Positions 33,642-41,365 of a DNA stretch of 64,000 nt are shown piece after piece. This DNA is from Pelagimonas sp017744045 (GTDB taxonomy: Bacteria; Pseudomonadota; Alphaproteobacteria; Rhodobacterales; Rhodobacteraceae). The DNA is taken from NCBI RefSeq assembly GCF_017744045.1, contig NZ_JAGHRD010000002.1; one strand, 5' to 3'. The translations under genes and the position numbers were made by a program. Under the pieces are notes generated by a model. It was not told the origin of the DNA. It saw only the letters and a program-made list of their open reading frames with translations, and did not search any database. How positions within the stretch are numbered: position 1 is the first letter of the stretch; the number at the start of each line of letters is the position of its first letter.

Positions 33642-34076
33642 TCAGTGACCCATAATCATCCCTTCCAGTGCGTCTTTTTCCATCGCCAGTTGCGACAGGC
33701 GCGCCTTGACCACGTCGCCCAGCGTGATCAACCCAACCAATTCACCATCTTCGACCACCGGCATGTGGCGGAACCGCCCCTCGGTCATCTTGGCCAGAAC
33801 GGTTTCGGACATTTCCGCGCGAGTGCAGGTGACCAGATCGCGGGTCATGTAATCATCGACGTTGGCCGACAGGCATGCCGCCCCTTTGGCAGCCAGTTCG
33901 CGGACGATGTCACGCTCGGACAAGATCCCATCGGCGGTCTTGCCCGTTTCAGAGATTACCACCGTCCCGATCCGCTTCTCCGCCAAAAGCTGCGCCGCCT
34001 CAGAGACCGGCGTGCCGGGTTTGACGGTAAAAACGCTGGCATTGCCTTTGCTTTTGAGAATTTGCTGAACCTGCAT
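33642..34076 (-). CDS. CBS-pair domain protein
   Basis: A 144-residue protein made only of two CBS motifs: VFTVKPGTPVSEAAQLLAEK with GILSERDIVREL, and LVTCTRAEMSETVLAKM with HMPVVEDGELVGLITLGDVV. Stand-alone CBS pairs bind adenine nucleotides and often act on a partner enzyme or channel; the partner here is unknown. AGGAGACCC precedes the ATG. Confidence 0.9.
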   Translation of the reverse strand: MQVQQILKSKGNASVFTVKPGTPVSEAAQLLAEKRIGTVVISETGKTADGILSERDIVRELAAKGAACLSANVDDYMTRDLVTCTRAEMSETVLAKMTEGRFRHMPVVEDGELVGLITLGDVVKARLSQLAMEKDALEGMIMGH

Positions 34077-34136
34077 ACTGGGTCTCCTCCATGCGTATCG
34101 TGCTATGTTCCAGCGTTCCCGGCAAAGGACGGACTG

Positions 34137-35030
34137 TCAAGTCAGACCTTCCAATCGCGCCAATTCGCGCCGCATCCCGGCGCTAAGCGCCGCCGCAAAG
34201 CGGTTCATCCGCTCCAAACGTTGGTCATCCGCATGACGAACAAGGTAAAAGCTCCTGGTTAAGTGAACCTTATCACGCAAGACATAACGCAGGTCCGGCG
34301 CGGCCGGCATGGCAAAGTCATGCACAATACCCAGGCCCGCGCCGGTGCGCACCCAATGAAATTGCACCGAGACGGAATTGGAGGCCAGCGGCACACGCGT
34401 CATGCCAAGATCCGAGAGATAATCCAATTCCTTGTCAAAAATCATATCGGGGATATAGCCGATGATGCGATGGCCCTTGAGATCCGCCCGGGTGGTGATG
34501 GCGGGGTTTTGGGCCAGGTAATCGGTGCTTGCGGCCAGATGCAGGTGATAATCGGTCACTTTCTGCACCAATAGCCGCCCGGCAGTGGGCGGTGAAACCG
34601 TCACGGCCATATCCACCTCGCGCCGCGACAGGTTCATCACCCGGGGTAAGGCGACGATTTGCAGGTCCAGATCCGGGTTTTCGTCCGAAATCTCGGCCAG
34701 AACCTGCGGCAACAGAAAATTGGCGCAGCCATCCGGGGCACCGATGCGGATTTGCCCGGACAACCCGTCAGAACGGCCGCGCACGGCCTCATTGGCCAGC
34801 GACAGCGCCTGTTCGGCGGCCTCGGCATGTTCGATAAGGCGCGCGCCCGCCTCAGTCAGCCCATAGCCCTGCGGAGATTTGGCAAATAGCGGCGCGCCCA
34901 TGCTTTCCTCAAGCCGCCCAATGCGCCGCCCAACTGTTGCGGGGTCCATGCGCAGGTCACGCCCGGCGGCAGACAGGCTTTCGCCGCGGGCCACCGCCAA
35001 GAAGATCCTCAGATCATCCCAATTGCTCAT
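34137..35030 (-). CDS. LysR-family transcriptional regulator
   Basis: A 297-residue regulator. The winged helix-turn-helix (about residues 1-60) reads MSNWDDLRIFLAVARGESLS, AAGRDLRMDPATVGRRI and GAPLFAKSPQGYGLTEAG. The effector domain covers about residues 90-290. GGGAGGCGTG precedes the ATG at 35030. It is divergent from mmsA, with 113 bp between, and two near-identical palindromic motifs in that gap are good candidates for its binding sites. Control of mmsA, and perhaps of the other valine genes, is inferred from position. In Pseudomonas the mms regulator is of the AraC type instead. Confidence 0.88.
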   Translation of the reverse strand: MSNWDDLRIFLAVARGESLSAAGRDLRMDPATVGRRIGRLEESMGAPLFAKSPQGYGLTEAGARLIEHAEAAEQALSLANEAVRGRSDGLSGQIRIGAPDGCANFLLPQVLAEISDENPDLDLQIVALPRVMNLSRREVDMAVTVSPPTAGRLLVQKVTDYHLHLAASTDYLAQNPAITTRADLKGHRIIGYIPDMIFDKELDYLSDLGMTRVPLASNSVSVQFHWVRTGAGLGIVHDFAMPAAPDLRYVLRDKVHLTRSFYLVRHADDQRLERMNRFAAALSAGMRRELARLEGLT

Positions 35031-35051
35031 CACGCCTCCCCGACACCACCT

Positions 35052-35107
35052 TTGCATTTTTGCAAAATACTTTTGCCACAATGCCTGTTTTCGACGCATT
35101 TTTGCAA
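35052..35107. promoter_or_regulatory. Paired operator-like sites between the LysR gene and mmsA
   Basis: The perfect palindrome TTGCA-TTTT-TGCAA lies at 35052-35065. The 12-mer GCATTTTTGCAA within it recurs exactly at 35096-35107. The two copies are 42 bp apart, four helical turns, as expected for two LysR-type dimers binding one face of the DNA. Confidence 0.6.
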
Positions 35108-35143
35108 GGCTACAGTTGCGCCAAGTTTTCAAGGGAGGATTCC

Positions 35144-36643
35144 ATGCAAGAACTGACCCACTATATCAACGGCGAACACGTCTCTGGCGCATCTGGCCGC
35201 TTTGCAGATGTCATGAACCCAGCAACCGGTGAAGTGCAGGCCAAAGTGCCGCTGGCCACCGTCGACGAAGTCAACGCCGCTGTGGCCAAAGCCGCCGAAG
35301 CGCAGAAAATCTGGGGCGCAACCAACCCGCAGAAACGTGCCCGCGTCATGATGAAATTCGGCGCGCTGATCAACGAGCACATGGATGAGCTGGCCGAACT
35401 GGTCGCCCGTGAACACGGCAAGACCCTGCCCGATGCCAAAGGCGACGTACAGCGTGGTCTGGAAGTCATCGAAGTCTGCATGGGTGCGCCACATATGCTC
35501 AAGGGTGAGTTCACCGATGCAGGCGGCCCCGGCATCGATCTGCACTCCATGCGCCAGCCTCTGGGTGTGGTTGCGGGCATCACGCCTTTCAACTTCCCCG
35601 CCATGATCCCGCTGTGGAAAATGGGCCCGGCCCTGGCCTCGGGCAACACCATGGTTCTGAAACCCTCCGAGCGCGTGCCCTCGACTGCACTGCGTCTGGC
35701 GGAACTGCTGAAAGAAGCAGGCCTGCCCGATGGCGCCCTGCAGATCGTCAATGGCGACAAAGAGGCCGTGGATGCGCTGCTGGACAATGACACCATCCAG
35801 GCGGTGGGCTTTGTCGGCTCGACGCCGATCGCGCAATATATCTACAGCCGCGCCACCGCGAACGGCAAACGCGCGCAGTGTTTCGGCGGTGCCAAGAACC
35901 ACATGATCATCATGCCCGATGCCGACATGGACAAGGCCGCAGACGCGCTGGTGGGCGCGGGCTTTGGCGCGGCGGGCGAACGCTGCATGGCGATCTCGGT
36001 CGCTGTTCCTGTGGGTCAGGAAACCGCTGACGCTCTGGTGGAACGCCTGGTGCCGCGCATCGAAGCGCTCAAGGTCGGCCCTTACACCGCTGGCGACGAT
36101 GTCGATTTTGGCCCGGTGATCACCGCCGCTTCGCAGGCGCGTATCAACGGTCTGGTTCAAAGCGGCGTTGATCAAGGCGCGAAACTGGTGGTCGATGGCC
36201 GTGACTTCAAACTGCAAGGCTACGAAAACGGCTTCTTTGTCGGCCCGAGCTATTTTGACAATGTGACCCCGGATATGGACATCTACAAAGAGGAAATCTT
36301 TGGCCCGGTTCTGTCTCAGGTGCGCACCGACAATTATGAGGACGCGCTGAGCCTGGTCATGGACAATGATTACGGCAACGGCACCGCGATCTACACCGCC
36401 GATGGTGACACCGCGCGTGACTTTGCCCACCGGGTCAATGTCGGCATGGTTGGTATCAACTTCCCGATCCCGGTTCCGCTGAGCTACCACACATTTGGCG
36501 GCTGGAAGAAATCGGCTTTTGGTGATCTGAACCAATACGGCCCGGACGCTTTCCGCTTCTACACCCGCACCAAGACCGTCACATCGCGCTGGTTCTCGGG
36601 CATCAAGGAAGGCGGAGAGTTCAACTTCAAAGCCATGGACTGA
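35144..36643 (+). CDS. mmsA: CoA-acylating methylmalonate-semialdehyde dehydrogenase
   Basis: This 499-residue enzyme oxidises methylmalonate semialdehyde (from valine) or malonate semialdehyde to propionyl-CoA or acetyl-CoA. It is an aldehyde dehydrogenase-fold protein: ITPFNFPAMIPLWKMGPALA binds the nucleotide, and the catalytic Cys lies in GAGFGAAGERCMAIS. NFPIPVPLSYHTFGGWK is typical of MmsA. GGGAGG precedes the ATG at 35144. The acyl-CoA dehydrogenase, hydrolase and MmsB of the same pathway are about 3.5 kb downstream. Confidence 0.95.
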   Translation: MQELTHYINGEHVSGASGRFADVMNPATGEVQAKVPLATVDEVNAAVAKAAEAQKIWGATNPQKRARVMMKFGALINEHMDELAELVAREHGKTLPDAKGDVQRGLEVIEVCMGAPHMLKGEFTDAGGPGIDLHSMRQPLGVVAGITPFNFPAMIPLWKMGPALASGNTMVLKPSERVPSTALRLAELLKEAGLPDGALQIVNGDKEAVDALLDNDTIQAVGFVGSTPIAQYIYSRATANGKRAQCFGGAKNHMIIMPDADMDKAADALVGAGFGAAGERCMAISVAVPVGQETADALVERLVPRIEALKVGPYTAGDDVDFGPVITAASQARINGLVQSGVDQGAKLVVDGRDFKLQGYENGFFVGPSYFDNVTPDMDIYKEEIFGPVLSQVRTDNYEDALSLVMDNDYGNGTAIYTADGDTARDFAHRVNVGMVGINFPIPVPLSYHTFGGWKKSAFGDLNQYGPDAFRFYTRTKTVTSRWFSGIKEGGEFNFKAMD

Positions 36644-36670
36644 TCGCTGAGAAAATCAGCAACTGCCTTT

Positions 36671-36701
36671 CCCCGCGGCACCCGCCGCGGGGATTTTTTT
36701 T
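36671..36701 (+). terminator. Rho-independent terminator of mmsA
   Basis: A perfect 8-bp stem CCCCGCGG / CCGCGGGG with loop CACCCG (36671-36692), followed by A and a run of eight Ts. Confidence 0.93.
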
Positions 36702-36951
36702 GTGCCTAAACCTCTTGCTGATCCCGACTGTCACAACATGTCGATTCGAAAATATTCCACTTTTTGAAGGAATCCGAACAACGCCCAACAAGCCGTTGCA
36801 AAAAATACCAAAAATCTGGCCCTGTTAGCGCTCAAATCTATGCTTTTGGATAGGGCTTTGCCTTGTAAGCATAGGTTGTCTCACCCTCCAATGTTTCTAT
36901 CGTAGTAGACCCATCTGCGACTTTGGTCGTAGGCGCGAAACCGAGGATAGA

Positions 36952-37356
36952 ATGCCCGTAGAATTCGACGTCTTGAAAAAACCGGACCTGACCTATGTAC
37001 GCTTGGTCGGTGATGTCGAATTGGGCGACCTGCTGGCTTACATCAAAAGCTATCAGGCCCATCCCGAATATCGCCCGGGCCGGGACGAGCTGTTCGATCT
37101 GTCCCAATGGACCGACACGAAAATGGGTTATGCCGAGATGTGCGCCATGCGTCGCGCCGAACGCACACTTTATCCCAGGCACCCAAAGAACCGCGCCAAA
37201 TGCGGCATCTACGCCCCAAGCGAATTGCAATATGGCATGGCCCGCATCTATGCCAGCCTGACCGAACTGACCGGCGATGTCGAAGCGGTGGTTTTTGAAG
37301 ACATGAACGCGACTTTGGGCTTTCTTGGCGTGTCGCCGGATGACGTCGAGCGCTAG
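36952..37356 (+). CDS. Hypothetical protein
   Basis: A 134-residue soluble protein beginning MPVEFDVLKKPDLTYVRL. The alternation of beta strands and helices (RDELFDLSQWTD, AVVFEDMNATLGFLGVSPDD) is reminiscent of SpoIIAA/STAS-like small proteins of alphaproteobacteria, but the match is by eye only. The ATG follows GAGGATAGA. Neighbours give no clear role. The 250 bases before it (36702-36951) hold no supported gene. Confidence 0.7.
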   Translation: MPVEFDVLKKPDLTYVRLVGDVELGDLLAYIKSYQAHPEYRPGRDELFDLSQWTDTKMGYAEMCAMRRAERTLYPRHPKNRAKCGIYAPSELQYGMARIYASLTELTGDVEAVVFEDMNATLGFLGVSPDDVER

Positions 37357-37394
37357 TCACCCGGAACCGAAATCCTTGTCATAGAAAAATGTCC

Positions 37395-37451
37395 CCGGAT
37401 CGCTTGCGATCCGGTTCGCGCCCGACCCCGCCCCCAGGGCGGGCGCGAACC
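37395..37451. repeat. Two adjoining perfect hairpins
   Basis: CCGGATCGC-TT-GCGATCCGG (37395-37414) is directly joined, sharing two bases, to a second hairpin with 12-bp arms GGTTCGCGCCCG (37413-37424) and CGGGCGCGAACC (37440-37451) and a 15-base loop. No T-run follows. It lies between a hypothetical gene and the YbdK-like ligase. Confidence 0.6.
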
Positions 37452-37582
37452 TGTGTAATAACCAATTGCCTATGTTGCGGATTTCAGTTCCAGGGTACTA
37501 GGGGCAGAATGTAGCCCGTCTTTCCCTTGCATCCCGTCGAAAGCAGCGCAAAGCTGGCAGGTGGGAAAGAGGGGAGAGAGCC

Positions 37583-38710
37583 ATGGCCGAGCCGGAATTC
37601 ACACTGGGCATCGAAGAAGAATACCTGTTGGTTGATCCCCAATCTGGGGCTCTGGTTGAGGCCCCCGAGGAATTGATGACCGCCTGCGCCGAGGCGCTTC
37701 CGGATCAGGTCAGCCCCGAATTCCTGCAATGCCAGATCGAAATCGGCACCAAACCCTGCGCCAATATCACCCAAGCCCGGGACGAGCTGCGCAAGCTGCG
37801 CGCTGGCGTGGCCGAGCAAGCGGCCAAGTTTGGTTTGGCCCCCATCGCGGCCTCTTGCCATCCTTTTGCCGATTGGAAGCAGCAGCATCACACCAACAAG
37901 GATCGCTACAACGAACTAGACCGTGACCTGGGTGGCGTGGTCCGGCGCATGTTGATCTGCGGCATGCATGTGCATGTCGGACTGAACTCTGACCCGCTAC
38001 GCGCCGACCTAATGCGTCAGATGGGCTATTTCCTGCCACATCTCCTGGCGCTGTCTACCTCCTCGCCGTTCTGGAACGGGCGCGATAGCGGTCTGGCCTC
38101 TTATCGGATTTCGGTCTTTGACAACCTGCCCCGCACCGGGTTGCCGCCGCAATTCGAAAGCTGGGATGATTACCAACGCTCGGTTCAGGTGCTGGTCAAT
38201 CTGGGCGTGATCGAAGACACCTCGCGCATCTGGTGGGATCTGCGCCCCTCCTCGCGCTTTCCCACCCTTGAAACCCGCATCATGGATGTGCAGCCCCGGA
38301 TGCAAGACACGCTGACTCTGGCGGCCCTGACCCAATGTCTGATGCGGATGCTGTGGCGCTTGCGGAAACAAAACCAGCGCTGGCGCATCTATGAGAATTT
38401 CCTGATCGGAGAAAACCGCTGGCGCGCGCAACGCTATGGTGTCAGCGAAGGGTTGATCGATTATGGCGCGGCCGAGATCATGCCCTTTGCCACCATCATC
38501 AACGATCTGATCGACCTCTTGCATCAGGATGCCGAAGCCCTTGGCTGTCTGCCCGAACTGATGCGTCTGCGTGAGATTGTCGAAAACGGCAATTCAACCG
38601 AGCGCCAGCGCGCGACGCGTCAACGGGCAGCCCAAGACGGTCACGACGAGGCCGCGCAGATGCGCGCCGTGGTACATCACCTGATCGAAGAATTCAGCCA
38701 GGATCTGTGA
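37583..38710 (+). CDS. Carboxylate-amine ligase (YbdK/GCS2 family)
   Basis: A 375-residue ATP-dependent ligase of the type 2 glutamate-cysteine ligase family. The start FTLGIEEEYLLVDPQSGAL is diagnostic, with GMHVHVGL and WWDLRPSSRFPTLETRIMD further on. E. coli YbdK has weak glutamate-cysteine ligase activity in vitro, but the true substrate is uncertain. GGGGAGAG precedes the ATG. The glycosyltransferase gene follows 66 bp downstream on the same strand. Confidence 0.9.
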   Translation: MAEPEFTLGIEEEYLLVDPQSGALVEAPEELMTACAEALPDQVSPEFLQCQIEIGTKPCANITQARDELRKLRAGVAEQAAKFGLAPIAASCHPFADWKQQHHTNKDRYNELDRDLGGVVRRMLICGMHVHVGLNSDPLRADLMRQMGYFLPHLLALSTSSPFWNGRDSGLASYRISVFDNLPRTGLPPQFESWDDYQRSVQVLVNLGVIEDTSRIWWDLRPSSRFPTLETRIMDVQPRMQDTLTLAALTQCLMRMLWRLRKQNQRWRIYENFLIGENRWRAQRYGVSEGLIDYGAAEIMPFATIINDLIDLLHQDAEALGCLPELMRLREIVENGNSTERQRATRQRAAQDGHDEAAQMRAVVHHLIEEFSQDL

Positions 38711-38776
38711 TACCCGACCTTGCAGCCCGCGCGCAGCACAGCGATAAGAGGCAAAAGATCCACAAAAGGACGCAGG

Positions 38777-39931
38777 ATGCGCATCGCCATTGTCACCTCT
38801 GACTACTTTGTCATGGGGGAAACCTTTATCAACCGTCATATCGAGCACATGTTTGACGGCGAGACCGTGGTGATCTGTGGCCGCTCCAATGGTGAAAACC
38901 CGTTTGACAAACCACTCTTTACCCGGCGCGCGCGCCTTTCTTTGGCGGACAAGCTTCAGGCCCCCTTTGCCGCGCTCAGCGGAGCTCTTCTGCACGGCAC
39001 CTCGCGCCTGCCTTTCGGGGCCAATCGGCGCAAGCTGCAAGCCTGGCTGCGTGCGCAACAGGTCGATGTGATCCTGGCGGAATTTGGCACCCAGGCGCTG
39101 GTTGTTGCCAAGCTCGGCAATGATATGGGCATCCCGGTCTTTACCTATTGGCGCGGCACGGATGCCTCGCGCGCATTGGGGTCGAAACAGCGGGTGCGCT
39201 CTTACAAGCTGATGATGCCGCGCCTCGCGGGCATGTTCTCGGTCAGCCAGTTCCTGCTCGACAACCTTGCCAAACATGGCGTCCGCCATCCCAATGCCCA
39301 TGTGGTGCCCTCGGGCGTCAATATCCGCCTGTTCACCCCCGGCCCCAAAACCCCTGGCAGCTTTCTTGCCGTGGGCCGCATGGTAGAAAAGAAAGCCCCG
39401 CAGGTCACCCTGCGCGCCTTTGCCAAAGCCGCCACAGGGCGCGACGCGCATCTGACATTCATTGGCGATGGCCCCTTGCTCGACAGTTGCAAAACGCTTG
39501 CCGCCGATCTGGGCATTGCCGAACAGGTCTCCTTTACCGGTGCCCTGCCCCATGACGAGGTGCGCAAACACCTTCAGGTCACCGAAACCTTCCTGCAGCA
39601 CTCCGTCACCGCCAAGGATGGCAATACCGAAGGCCTGCCCACCGCCATCCAAGAGGCGCTGGCCTGCGGGTGCATCACCCTCTCCACCATCCATGCCGGC
39701 ATCCCCGAAGCCGTCGAGGATGGGGTGAACGGCCTGCTGGTCCCGGAATGGGATGAGGCCGGATTTGCCGATCGCATCACCCAGATTCTCGACATGCCGG
39801 ACCGCTCCGCTATGACCCTGTCGGCGCGCAAAACCGCCGAAGCCAAATTCGACAATGAGATCGGGCTGGCCAAAGTGGAAAACACCATTCTCAATACGCT
39901 TTGCACCTCACCCCGCGAAACACCCTCGTAA
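38777..39931 (+). CDS. Glycosyltransferase family 4 protein
   Basis: A 384-residue GT-B fold glycosyltransferase. The N-terminal half binds the acceptor (MRIAIVTSDYFVMGETFINR, then FGTQALVVAKL). The C-terminal half binds the nucleotide sugar, with FLAVGRMVEKKAPQVTLRAF and the E-x7-E motif region EGLPTAIQEALACG. I chose the ATG at 38777 with AAAGGACGCAGG before it; the open frame runs 57 bases upstream. Acceptor and product are unknown, but single GT4 genes often act on exopolysaccharide or lipopolysaccharide. Confidence 0.9.
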   Translation: MRIAIVTSDYFVMGETFINRHIEHMFDGETVVICGRSNGENPFDKPLFTRRARLSLADKLQAPFAALSGALLHGTSRLPFGANRRKLQAWLRAQQVDVILAEFGTQALVVAKLGNDMGIPVFTYWRGTDASRALGSKQRVRSYKLMMPRLAGMFSVSQFLLDNLAKHGVRHPNAHVVPSGVNIRLFTPGPKTPGSFLAVGRMVEKKAPQVTLRAFAKAATGRDAHLTFIGDGPLLDSCKTLAADLGIAEQVSFTGALPHDEVRKHLQVTETFLQHSVTAKDGNTEGLPTAIQEALACGCITLSTIHAGIPEAVEDGVNGLLVPEWDEAGFADRITQILDMPDRSAMTLSARKTAEAKFDNEIGLAKVENTILNTLCTSPRETPS

Positions 39932-39943
39932 GATCTTCGTGAC

Positions 39944-40012
39944 CAAGGCTTTCTTTGGGCCCAAAATATCCTGGGGTGAATTGGCCTTTGGCCAAGAGGG
40001 GCAACGCCCCTC
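39944..40012 (-). repeat. Intergenic repeat copy D
   Basis: Minus-strand copy: GAGGGGC-GTT-GCCCCTC, the middle hairpin TTGGCC-AAA-GGCCAA (39981-39995), then TTCACCCCAGGATATTTTGG and GCCCAAAGAAAGCC. It lies between the glycosyltransferase and acyl-CoA dehydrogenase genes, antisense to both. Confidence 0.85.
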
Positions 40013-40132
40013 CCCTTCTCGTGCAAAATACCCCCTGAAAACCCACCCCTGCGGCATCATTGGGCTTGCAATCCTCTGCCCCTTCCGGCAAATTATGAAC
40101 AAGTGTTCAATTCATGCTGGAGGGAGGAGCCC

Positions 40133-41272
40133 ATGGATTTCGCGCTCACCGAAGAACAAAGCGCCATTTTCGACATGGCCTATGGGTTTGGGCAGGATAA
40201 TATCGCCCCAAATGCGCAAAAATGGGAGGCCGATGGCACCATCCCCAAAGGTCTCTGGCCACAACTGGCCGAGCTTGGATTTGGCGGTCTTTACGTCTCC
40301 GAAGACAGCGGCGGTTCCGCCCTGACCCGCCTGGACGCCACCCTGGTGTTTGAGGCCCTGTCCATGGCCTGCCCCTCGGTCGCGGCCTTTTTGTCGATCC
40401 ACAATATGTGCGCCAAGATGATCGACACATTCGGCTCGGACGAGCTCAAAGCACGGGTCCTGCCCAAGGCCATGACCATGGAAACGGTGCTGTCCTACTG
40501 CCTGACCGAACCGGGCTCCGGATCAGACGCCGCCGCGTTGAAAACCCGCGCTGAAAAAACCAATGAAGGTTACCGGCTGACCGGGTCCAAGGCCTTCATC
40601 TCGGGCGGTGGCTATTCCGATGCCTATGTCGTGATGTGCCGCACCGGCGAGGACGGGCCCAAAGGCATCTCAACCGTGATCGTCGAGGACGGGGCCGAAG
40701 GTCTGAGCTTTGGCGCGAATGAGAAAAAGATGGGCTGGCAAAGCCAACCCACTGCCCAGGTGCAATTCGACAACTGCCTGACATCGCTTGACAATCTGGT
40801 CGGCGAAGAGGGCCAGGGGTTCAAATATGCGATGGCGGGGCTGGATGGCGGTCGTCTGAACATCTCGGCCTGCTCGCTCGGTGCGGCCCAGGCCGGGTTG
40901 GACGCGACGCTGCAATATATGTCGGAACGCAAGGCCTTTGGCAAAAGCATCGACCAGTTCCAGGCGCTGCAATTCCGCCTTGCCGATATGGAAATCGAGC
41001 TGCAAGCGGCCCGCACCTTCCTGCGTCAGGCCGCCTGGAAGCTCGACACCGGCGCACCCGATGCCACAGCCTTTTGCGCTATGGCCAAGAAATTCGTCAC
41101 CGAGGCCGGGTCAAAAGTGGTGGATCAATGCCTGCAATTGCATGGCGGCTATGGCTATCTGGCGGATTACGGGATTGAAAAACTGGTGCGTGACCTGCGC
41201 GTACATCAGATCCTGGAAGGCACCAATGAAATCATGCGCCTGATCGTGGCCCGCCATCTTTTGGCGCGCTAG
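40133..41272 (+). CDS. Acyl-CoA dehydrogenase, probably isobutyryl-CoA dehydrogenase
   Basis: A 379-residue FAD enzyme that inserts a double bond into an acyl-CoA. It has YCLTEPGSGSDAAALKT for FAD and substrate binding, FISGGGYSDAYVVM, and the C-terminal HGGYGYLADYGIEKLVRDLR with QILEGTNEIMR. The context, followed by a 3-hydroxyisobutyryl-CoA hydrolase and 3-hydroxyisobutyrate dehydrogenase, points to isobutyryl-CoA to methacrylyl-CoA in valine degradation. GGAGGGAGGAG precedes the ATG at 40133. The hydratase step between them must be encoded elsewhere. Confidence 0.9.
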   Translation: MDFALTEEQSAIFDMAYGFGQDNIAPNAQKWEADGTIPKGLWPQLAELGFGGLYVSEDSGGSALTRLDATLVFEALSMACPSVAAFLSIHNMCAKMIDTFGSDELKARVLPKAMTMETVLSYCLTEPGSGSDAAALKTRAEKTNEGYRLTGSKAFISGGGYSDAYVVMCRTGEDGPKGISTVIVEDGAEGLSFGANEKKMGWQSQPTAQVQFDNCLTSLDNLVGEEGQGFKYAMAGLDGGRLNISACSLGAAQAGLDATLQYMSERKAFGKSIDQFQALQFRLADMEIELQAARTFLRQAAWKLDTGAPDATAFCAMAKKFVTEAGSKVVDQCLQLHGGYGYLADYGIEKLVRDLRVHQILEGTNEIMRLIVARHLLAR

Positions 41273-41365
41273 GGTCAGGCCCGGCGCTGGAAATTCCGTT
41301 AACGGAATTTGCAAAATCCATGGATGGATTTTGGAGCCCCCAGCCGCAAGCATAGAGGACCGGCA

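Noticed and set aside
36838..36990. Protein-like tail GFAPTTKVADGSTTIETLEG on the minus strand before 36952
   Set aside because: It reads like a real C-terminus, but there is no start or ribosome binding site outside the overlapping plus-strand gene. It may be a remnant; the evidence is too thin.
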